Notes under the pieces: model-generated | Databases searched by the model: none | Told to the model about the DNA's origin: nothing | Seen by the model: only the letters and a program-made list of their open reading frames with translations | Translations under genes and position numbers: made by a program | Part shown: positions 6,361 through 11,711 of the stretch, piece by piece | How positions within the stretch are numbered: position 1 is the first letter of the stretch | Layout: every line of letters begins with the position of its first letter | Assembly (NCBI GenBank): GCA_902783215.1 | Contig: CACZQD010000063.1 | Location: forward strand, 1-12,864 | DNA from: an uncultured Erysipelotrichaceae bacterium | GTDB lineage: Bacteria > Bacillota_I > Bacilli_A > RF39 > UBA660 | Direction: 5' to 3' | DNA length: 12,864 nucleotides

Positions 6361-6374
6361 CACTATATATAGTG
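6361..6374 (+). repeat. 14-base perfect palindrome between two genes
   Basis: CACTATATATAGTG reads identically on both strands and fills most of the 30-base gap between the CFI-box-like gene and the 349-residue gene. It is 14 bases ahead of the downstream ATG. There is no T-run after it, so it is not a standard terminator. It could be an operator for a dimeric regulator or a small mRNA hairpin that tunes translation, or it could be chance in AT-rich DNA. Confidence 0.45.
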
Positions 6375-6388
6375 AAGGTAGGGATAAT

Positions 6389-7438
6389 ATGTATGAATTA
6401 GTCATTACAATTGGTAACAGATATAATAAAAGACAAGTATTATTGAGTGGTACATATGGAGAAATATCTAATATAACTAGTAATTTTAATGATACAAATG
6501 AATTACGAGAATCAAGTGAATTTAAGTCATTAGTAGATAGTTTTATTGATAATCATCCAGGTGAAATAACTACTGTTGTTATTTTAGAGCGAAATAATTA
6601 TATTCAGTCTTCAAAAGAGAAAGAGTTTATTCCACATAGAGTTATATATAAATCAGATAAAAAATTATTTGATAAATTAATGGTTATTCCTAATAAAGAT
6701 GATGTAGTATTTACTGATTGGGAAGAGTTTTGGTATTCATTAAGAAGAGATATTCCATCTCGAAAAATTAAACAAACTTCTAATAATTATGATGAAGTAA
6801 AAAAAATTAATGCTAAAATATCGAAATATGAAGCTGAATTTAAATCGTGTTCAACTAGATTTAAAAATTTATTAAATAATCTTTCTCAGTGGTATAGAAT
6901 TTCTTTTAATCCTGGAGATTCTTATTTTAGAAAAGTTGTTTTTCCTCGTTTTAAAACAATGATAAAAGACAATTCTAACTTATATTATCAAGTAGCTGAG
7001 ATAGTTATAAAAGCTTTTGAAAAATATGTACAAATATATAAATTATTAGGGCAAGTTGATGTTAATGAATTATTTGGACGTTATTTAAATCTTCAAAATA
7101 AGTCTAAACATAAAGTAAAAAAACAACTAGTACTACAAAAAACAAATAAATATGCTGATTCTATGGTTGTTTCTAATAAACAAGATTCATTTTCTTTAGA
7201 AGATGAAAATATTATAGATGAATATGAAAGAGTATCAAAAGAAGATAAAATATATGATGAAGGAAATCCATATAGACATTCATCTGATTATCTTCGATTA
7301 CAACCTTTTATTGAAAATAGGGATGTAAATGCAATAAAAGAGTATTTTGAATTATATTACCCAGTTAATATGACACAGTACGAATTGGATGAAATACAAG
7401 AAGTTATGAAAGAAAATAACAAGGCAAGATTAAAATAA
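6389..7438 (+). CDS. Unrecognised 349-residue cytoplasmic protein
   Basis: I do not recognise this protein. There is no signal peptide, lipobox or membrane segment. The N-terminal part (1-110) looks alpha/beta, with strands such as YELVITIGN and EITTVVILERN. A helical middle follows (about 125-235, with aromatic-rich LNNLSQWYRISFNPGDSYF). Then comes a charged linker (about 235-285) and a C-terminal helical segment (about 290-349, HSSDYLRLQPFIENRDVNAI and YPVNMTQYELDEIQEVM). No catalytic signature stands out. The ribosome binding site is an AGGTAGGGA-like stretch (6377-6384). No clear promoter lies in the 30-base gap, so it is probably co-transcribed with the CFI-box-like gene. Codon use and AT content match the neighbours. 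The 3' end of the gene doubles as the left arm of its terminator. Confidence 0.7.
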   Translation: MYELVITIGNRYNKRQVLLSGTYGEISNITSNFNDTNELRESSEFKSLVDSFIDNHPGEITTVVILERNNYIQSSKEKEFIPHRVIYKSDKKLFDKLMVIPNKDDVVFTDWEEFWYSLRRDIPSRKIKQTSNNYDEVKKINAKISKYEAEFKSCSTRFKNLLNNLSQWYRISFNPGDSYFRKVVFPRFKTMIKDNSNLYYQVAEIVIKAFEKYVQIYKLLGQVDVNELFGRYLNLQNKSKHKVKKQLVLQKTNKYADSMVVSNKQDSFSLEDENIIDEYERVSKEDKIYDEGNPYRHSSDYLRLQPFIENRDVNAIKEYFELYYPVNMTQYELDEIQEVMKENNKARLK

Positions 7439-7462
7439 TACTATCTTTTCTTGTTATTTTTT
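7413..7462 (+). terminator. Terminator of the 349-residue gene, left arm inside the CDS
   Basis: AAAATAACAAG (7413-7423), inside the coding sequence, pairs perfectly with CTTGTTATTTT (7450-7460). An inner AAGAT/ATCTT stem (7426-7430 with 7443-7447) forms inside the loop. The T-run at 7457-7462 leads directly into the next promoter. The stop codon TAA (7436-7438) lies in the loop. Confidence 0.75.
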
Positions 7463-7470
7463 GATATAAT
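7462..7470 (+). promoter_or_regulatory. Extended -10 promoter of gltX
   Basis: TG-A-TATAAT sits directly at the end of the preceding terminator's T-run. There is no good -35 because that space is the terminator stem. Initiation near 7477 would place the transcript start at the ribosome binding site itself (AAAGGAGGG, 7475-7483), so the leader is predicted to be about 12 bases or less. Confidence 0.65.
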
Positions 7471-7488
7471 TTTCAAAGGAGGGATAAA

Positions 7489-9132
7489 ATGACTAATAAA
7501 GATTTAGCTGAATTAATATTTCCTGATATTAATAAAACGATTGAAGATTATGAAAAAATGTATCCAAGAAGAACAATAGAAGAGAGTGCAGCTGTTACAC
7601 GGTTCGCACCATCGCCAACTGGTTATATGCATATTGGTAATTTTATGCAAGCTATTATTGATTTTGTTATTGCTAAAAATACTAATGGTATCTTTTATTT
7701 AAGAAATGAAGATACGGATCAAGCTCGTCAAATAGATGGTGCTGTTGAGCTAATTATGGATAATTTAAATGATTATAATATGACTCCTGATGAATATGAA
7801 TTTAAAGATCAAGTTATTGGTAATTATGGGCCATATATTCAAAGCAAAAGAAAAGAAATCTATCATACATTTATTAAACATTTAATTAGTATTGGAAGAG
7901 CATATCCTTGTTTTTGTACTAAAGAAGAATTAGATGAAATGAGAGAATTTCAAGAATCAAGAAAAGTTAGACCAGGTTATCATGGGGCATTTGCTAAATG
8001 CCGCAAATTAAGTATTGAAGAACAAATAGAACGTATTAAAAATGGGGATGCATATGTTATTCGTTTTAAATCTAATGGTGATTTTGATAGAAAATTTCGT
8101 TTTATTGATGAAGTAAAAGGGTTACTTATGCTTAATGAGAATGATATTGATGATATTATTATGAAAAGTGATAATCAGTTACCTACATATCATTTTGCTC
8201 ATGTAGTAGATGATTATTTAATGGGTACAACTCATGTAATTCGTGGTGAGGAGTGGTTATCTAGTGTTTCTAAACATATTGAAATGTTTGATGCTTTTGG
8301 TTTTAAAGCACCTAAATATATTCATACACCATTAATTTTAAAGAAAGATGGTAATAGTACTCGTAAAATTAGTAAAAGAAAAGATCCAGAAGCTTCAATG
8401 AGTTATTATTCTGAATTAGGTTATCCTACCATGGCTGTTGTTGAATCATTAATGACTATTATTAATTCCAACTATGAACAATGGCACGATGCAAATCCTG
8501 ATAAGTCATATTTAGATTTTGAATATAATCCTAAAAAAATGAGTTCTTCAGGAGCTCTATATGACTTAATGAAATTAGATGATATATCTAAAAATATTAT
8601 CTCTAAAATGACTAAAGAAGAGTTATATGAAGATAGTTATAAATGGTCTAAGAAATATAGTGATTCATTAAAATCAATAATTGAGAAAGATCCAGAATAC
8701 TATAAATCTATTTTAAATATTGAAAGAGAACAAGTTAAACCACGTAAAGATATTGCTAAATATAGCGATATAGAAGGTCTTATTTGGTATATGTATGATG
8801 ATTTATATAATCCTACTGATTATGAATGGGGTAATGTTACTGATAAAAATGAAATAAGTAAAATCTTAAAAACATATATGGATAAATATTTTACTTTAGA
8901 TAGTGAAGAGTGGTTTAATAAAGTAAAAGAATTAGCTGATGAATTGGGTTATGCTTCTAATATGAAAGATTATAAAAAGAATCCTGATAATTATAAAGGA
9001 AATGTTGCTGATGTTGCAACAGTCTTACGTGTTGCTTTGACAAGTCAAAGTCGTACTCCTGATTTATGTCAAATAATGAATATATTAGGTAAAGATAGAA
9101 TACTTGAAAGATATAGTAGTTTTTATAAATAG
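7489..9132 (+). CDS. gltX: Glutamate--tRNA ligase, long clostridial-type
   Basis: A class I aminoacyl-tRNA synthetase that activates glutamate with ATP and charges tRNA(Glu). The HIGH motif is HIGN (48-51) within FAPSPTGYMHIGN. The KMSKS motif is KISKR (293-297). A zinc-site-like C-F-C (141-143) with a third Cys at 171 follows the family layout, though the fourth ligand is unclear. At 547 residues it is longer than the usual 470-490. It carries about 33 extra N-terminal residues (LAELIFPDINKTIEDYEKMYP) seen in the long GltX variant of Clostridia and relatives. Whether it also misacylates tRNA(Gln) for GatCAB cannot be read from this window. A very strong ribosome binding site fixes the start. 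It has its own promoter and terminator, so it is a single-gene unit. Confidence 0.96.
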   Translation: MTNKDLAELIFPDINKTIEDYEKMYPRRTIEESAAVTRFAPSPTGYMHIGNFMQAIIDFVIAKNTNGIFYLRNEDTDQARQIDGAVELIMDNLNDYNMTPDEYEFKDQVIGNYGPYIQSKRKEIYHTFIKHLISIGRAYPCFCTKEELDEMREFQESRKVRPGYHGAFAKCRKLSIEEQIERIKNGDAYVIRFKSNGDFDRKFRFIDEVKGLLMLNENDIDDIIMKSDNQLPTYHFAHVVDDYLMGTTHVIRGEEWLSSVSKHIEMFDAFGFKAPKYIHTPLILKKDGNSTRKISKRKDPEASMSYYSELGYPTMAVVESLMTIINSNYEQWHDANPDKSYLDFEYNPKKMSSSGALYDLMKLDDISKNIISKMTKEELYEDSYKWSKKYSDSLKSIIEKDPEYYKSILNIEREQVKPRKDIAKYSDIEGLIWYMYDDLYNPTDYEWGNVTDKNEISKILKTYMDKYFTLDSEEWFNKVKELADELGYASNMKDYKKNPDNYKGNVADVATVLRVALTSQSRTPDLCQIMNILGKDRILERYSSFYK

Positions 9133-9139
9133 TATTATT

Positions 9140-9169
9140 AAAAATTGAATATAGTTTATTCAATTTTTT
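9140..9169 (+). terminator. Terminator of gltX
   Basis: AAAAATTGAAT (9140-9150), loop ATAGTTT, ATTCAATTTTT (9158-9168), ending in a T-run to 9169. This is a perfect 11-base-pair stem just after the gltX stop codon. The symmetric A/T ends mean it could also work in the other direction. Confidence 0.8.
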
Positions 9170-9405
9170 ATTGTAATAAAATACTATTTATCAGATAAAA
9201 AGGATATTAACAAATAATATTGTGAATTTCAAAGATAATAGTTAGAAAATATTTTTATACTTGAAAAATATTAATCTATAAATGATAATTATGTAAAGCT
9301 TATTAAAGCTTTATTAACTGTATTTTTTATTTAAATACTTAATAAAGCAAATAATTTGAGTAAAAGAAATGGTTTTAAATTTTTAATTATTTAAATTTAA
9401 ATATA
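9170..9405. other. AT-rich gap between gltX and the Fic block
   Basis: About 240 bases with no supportable gene. It is extremely AT-rich and holds two hairpins. One is AATATTTTT (9248-9256)/AAAAATATT (9264-9272) with a 7-base loop. The other is the larger bulged hairpin at 9308-9348, listed separately. A near-tandem AGCTTATTAA/AGCTTTATTAA lies at about 9297-9317. I see no tRNA, no terminator-like T-run after either hairpin and no start codon with a ribosome binding site. It may be decayed sequence or the edge of an insertion. Confidence 0.5.
9308..9348. repeat. Bulged inverted repeat in the gltX-Fic gap
   Basis: GCTTTATTAA (9308-9317) is the exact reverse complement of TTAATAAAGC (9339-9348). 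Inside it GTATTT (9320-9325) pairs with AAATAC (9333-9338), leaving a 2-base bulge and a 7-base loop. That gives 16 base pairs, the strongest structure in the gap. No T-run follows on either strand, so it is not a standard terminator. Confidence 0.5.
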
Positions 9406-9434
9406 TTGAATGAATTAAAATAGTATGTTACAAT
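9406..9434 (+). promoter_or_regulatory. Promoter of the first Fic gene
   Basis: TTGAAT (9406-9411), exactly 17 bases, then TACAAT (9429-9434) with a TG-T extension (9426-9428). This is the same hexamer pair and spacing as the eno promoter. Initiation near 9441 leaves a leader of about 20 bases. Confidence 0.75.
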
Positions 9435-9459
9435 TATATATAGAAAGAAGAAGATAGAT

Positions 9460-10134
9460 ATGAATAAATTTTTAGACGCTTTAAAAAACCAAGACTATTA
9501 TGAAAATTTTATTACTAGAAGTGTGAATAGTTCAAATGCAATTGAAGGAAATACTTTATCTTATGCCGAAACATATTCTATAATTTTTGCAGATGAATCT
9601 TTGCCACTTCAAAATGTTAATCCAAGAGAATTATATGAGGCTATTAATCTAAAATATGCTTTAACTTATTCTTTTAACAACATTAATAAATTTGATAGTG
9701 GTTTAATTATTAAACTAAATGAGCATATAAATAAAAATATTAAAGATATAAGTGGATATCGAAAAGGAAAGGTTTTTATTAAAGGAGCGGATTTTGTCCC
9801 ACCAAATCCTGAATTAATACCAAATAAGATGAACGAATTATTGTATCATTATCAAAACAGTGAACTATCATTAGTTGAAAAGATTGCTGATTTTCATATT
9901 ACCTTTGAACATATACATCCTTTTGAAGATGGTAACGGAAGGACAGGCAGAGTTTTAATCAATCATTTACTGATTAGTAATAATGAAATTCCGATTGTTA
10001 TTCCTGAAGAACGTCGAATTGAATATTTTGATTATTTACAAAAATATGATGTTGAAGGATTTAGTAATTTTATTATAGAACTTCAGGAAGTTGAAAAAGC
10101 TAAAATGATTGAATATGGGGTAGAAATTAATTAA
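9460..10134 (+). CDS. Fic-domain protein with N-terminal inhibitory motif (class II)
   Basis: Fic enzymes usually transfer AMP from ATP to a hydroxyl side chain of a target protein (AMPylation), and some use other nucleotides or reverse the reaction. This 224-residue protein has a complete Fic motif, HPFEDGNGRTGR (153-164), with the catalytic His153 and all phosphate-binding residues. It also has a typical flap region (KVFIKGADFVPPNPE, 104-118) that positions the target. The N-terminal SxxxEG inhibitory helix motif is present (S25, E29, G30 in NSSNAIEGN), placing it in class II, where the inhibitory Glu is in the same chain. No DNA-binding or membrane domain is visible. The ribosome binding site is weak (AGAAAGAAGAAG, 9442-9453). 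It has its own promoter and a terminator overlapping its end. The target is unknown. Confidence 0.93.
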   Translation: MNKFLDALKNQDYYENFITRSVNSSNAIEGNTLSYAETYSIIFADESLPLQNVNPRELYEAINLKYALTYSFNNINKFDSGLIIKLNEHINKNIKDISGYRKGKVFIKGADFVPPNPELIPNKMNELLYHYQNSELSLVEKIADFHITFEHIHPFEDGNGRTGRVLINHLLISNNEIPIVIPEERRIEYFDYLQKYDVEGFSNFIIELQEVEKAKMIEYGVEIN

Positions 10135-10148
10135 TCTCTATTTTTATT
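10121..10148 (+). terminator. Terminator of the first Fic gene, overlapping its stop
   Basis: TAGAAATTAA (10121-10130) pairs with TTAATCTCTA (10131-10140) with a single A·C mismatch, followed by TTTTTATTT. The left arm is coding, and the stop TAA (10132-10134) lies in the loop and right arm. The stem is short and AT-rich, so some read-through is plausible. Confidence 0.5.
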
Positions 10149-10163
10149 TGTTATATAATATCA

Positions 10164-10192
10164 TTTACTTTAAATATCTTTTTTGATATAAT
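10164..10192 (+). promoter_or_regulatory. Promoter of the second Fic operon
   Basis: TTTACT (10164-10169), 17 bases, then TATAAT (10187-10192) with a TG-A extension (10184-10186). An in-frame ATG at 10193 touches the -10 element, so it cannot be translated from this promoter. This supports the start at 10217. Confidence 0.7.
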
Positions 10193-10216
10193 ATGTTTCA
10201 ATTAGGAAGTGGTATT

Positions 10217-10954
10217 ATGATTTTTGAATTAGAAAATGAGAATCAATATAAAAAAGCCTATTTTGAAGCTTTAAAATATCGTTTAGCTTATGGTAGTTTA
10301 GAAATAGAAGGAATCGAAGATGATTTAGCTAATGCTAATCAAACTATTAAAATATTTAATCAGTTAAGTGCAATTAATCATATATTTAATATGAATGATC
10401 ATAAATTAAATCATTATGAATTTACTAATTTAGTATGTGAAATAGCATCATTAGTTAGTGGTGGGGAAATTACTGATTTTCGCACTACGAAAGCTATAGT
10501 AAATGGATCAAAAGTCGAAAGAAGTAAACCATCAATGATTCGTAATGACTTATGGTATTTAATTGATGATTATAATTATATGATTGATAATGCTAAAACA
10601 CAAGATGAGTTAATAAGTACAGAAGCTATTTTTCATATTAGATTTTTACGTATTCATCCATTTGAAGATGCTAATGGTAGAACAGCCCGTATTTTACTTG
10701 CTTATAATATGGCAATGCATAATATTGCTCCTCCTATCATTACCAAAAAGACAAAAGAAGAGTATTGTGAATGTATTGAATATAATGATTATAAAAGATT
10801 AACTAATTTATTTAAACAATTGTCTAATATAGAATTAAAAACTATGGTTTCTCTATATAATGAATTGGATACAAAGGGATTCATTGAAAGTAATAAAATG
10901 ACATCAGAACAGGAAAAAAAGTATAAAAAAATAATAGAATTTAATGAGAATTAG
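10217..10954 (+). CDS. Second Fic-domain protein (HPFEDANGR variant, class II)
   Basis: A 245-residue Fic protein. The motif HPFEDANGRTAR (147-158) keeps the catalytic His, the acidic residue, Asn and both Arg. The Gly after the acidic residue is Ala, a substitution tolerated in Fic/Doc proteins. The inhibitory motif SLEIEG (S27, E31, G32) is near the N-terminus, so it is also class II. Outside the motif it resembles the first Fic protein little: different N-terminus, different spacing and no matching flap sequence. The two are therefore probably not a recent duplication. The start at 10217 has AGGAAG (10204-10209) at 7 bases. The upstream ATG at 10193 touches the -10 box. The C-terminus ends in a charged helix. 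It is followed 17 bases later by an unknown gene on the same transcript. The target and the modification are unknown. Confidence 0.92.
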   Translation: MIFELENENQYKKAYFEALKYRLAYGSLEIEGIEDDLANANQTIKIFNQLSAINHIFNMNDHKLNHYEFTNLVCEIASLVSGGEITDFRTTKAIVNGSKVERSKPSMIRNDLWYLIDDYNYMIDNAKTQDELISTEAIFHIRFLRIHPFEDANGRTARILLAYNMAMHNIAPPIITKKTKEEYCECIEYNDYKRLTNLFKQLSNIELKTMVSLYNELDTKGFIESNKMTSEQEKKYKKIIEFNEN

Positions 10955-10971
10955 AAAGAAGGATATAAAAA

Positions 10972-11595
10972 ATGAGTAAAGATTTTAATAGAGAAATGAT
11001 AGAAGAATTAAGTGAAATTGGGACTAAGTTTTATGTTATTCCAGGGTCATTTTACTTAAAACATCCAGAATTAGAATGGATAAAATGGTTATCTTATGAA
11101 TCTAAAAGAGAAAAAAAGATTAAAAGAAAACTAAATAATAAGAAAGTATCAGAACTATCTTTAGAAGATAAAGAATTATTAGTTAAATATCAACAATATG
11201 ATAGAATGAAAGATTTAATAATTAAGTATGTTAATATGGAATGTACGAAAGATGAAATTTTACAAACCTATGATTTTTTAGCTACACATTCTATTTCAGA
11301 TTTAATGCTTGATAAATTAACTAAAGAAGAACTAAAACAAGCTAAAGACAAATTAAAAGAATTTGCAAATAAAAACACTAAAGAATTATATAAAATAATT
11401 GATGATGTATTTGATAATGATAGATATCAAGATTTATCAATGATTGATGCATATGTTATACATCAGTTGGATGTTAAAACATATGAAGTATCTCAAGCTA
11501 GAATGGACCAGAAAAGATTAATATATGATCGTGAAAATACAGAAATAGCAATAAAAAGTGGAGTATATTCTCAAAATAAAAAATGTATTATATAA
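10972..11595 (+). CDS. Unrecognised 207-residue protein co-transcribed with the second Fic gene
   Basis: I do not recognise this protein. It is highly charged and mostly predicted helical, without a signal peptide or membrane segment. An N-terminal part with aromatic residues (TKFYVIPGSFYLKHPELEWI, about 18-37) leads into basic helices (KREKKIKRKLNNKK), then Leu/Lys/Glu-rich helices to about 150. The C-terminal region ends in KKCII. It has a clear ribosome binding site (AGAAGGA, 10956-10962). It follows the Fic stop codon by 17 bases with no terminator or promoter between them, so both should be made together. This makes it a candidate partner, regulator or substrate of the second Fic enzyme, but the only evidence is linkage. 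A terminator follows before eno. Confidence 0.75.
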   Translation: MSKDFNREMIEELSEIGTKFYVIPGSFYLKHPELEWIKWLSYESKREKKIKRKLNNKKVSELSLEDKELLVKYQQYDRMKDLIIKYVNMECTKDEILQTYDFLATHSISDLMLDKLTKEELKQAKDKLKEFANKNTKELYKIIDDVFDNDRYQDLSMIDAYVIHQLDVKTYEVSQARMDQKRLIYDRENTEIAIKSGVYSQNKKCII

Positions 11596-11626
11596 TGATA
11601 AACTCTTTATAAGGGTAAGGAACATG

Positions 11627-11659
11627 GAATAGATTTTGGTTAATATCTATTCTTTTTTT
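11627..11659 (+). terminator. Terminator of the second Fic operon
   Basis: GAATAGAT (11627-11634), a 10-base loop, ATCTATTC (11645-11652), then a seven-T run (11653-11659). The eno -35 starts only two bases later. Confidence 0.8.
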
Positions 11660-11660
11660 A

Positions 11661-11689
11661 TTGAATATATATATTTAATGTGTTACAAT
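11661..11689 (+). promoter_or_regulatory. Promoter of eno
   Basis: TTGAAT (11661-11666), 17 bases, then TACAAT (11684-11689) with a TG-T extension (11681-11683). It is followed by AAAGGAG (11696-11702), 9 bases before the ATG. The hexamers, the TG and the spacing are identical to the first Fic promoter. Confidence 0.8.
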
Positions 11690-11711
11690 TATATAAAAGG
11701 AGAGTGAATAT

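Noticed and set aside
8957..9163. Minus-strand open frame at the end of gltX
   Set aside because: Antisense to gltX and its terminator, with no ribosome binding site or family resemblance.
10193..10216. Earlier ATG for the second Fic gene
   Set aside because: It touches the -10 box TATAAT (10187-10192), so it would not be in the leader of the transcript; the ATG at 10217 has a well-spaced AGGAAG.
9460..10954. Fic genes as a class I FicT/FicA toxin-antitoxin pair, one gene inhibiting the other
   Set aside because: Both proteins carry complete catalytic motifs and their own inhibitory motif, so neither looks like a small stand-alone antitoxin.
11581..11595. C-terminal KKCII as a prenylation-like signal
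   Set aside because: The Cys is third from the end, not fourth, and bacterial substrates of this kind are host-directed effectors; nothing else supports it.
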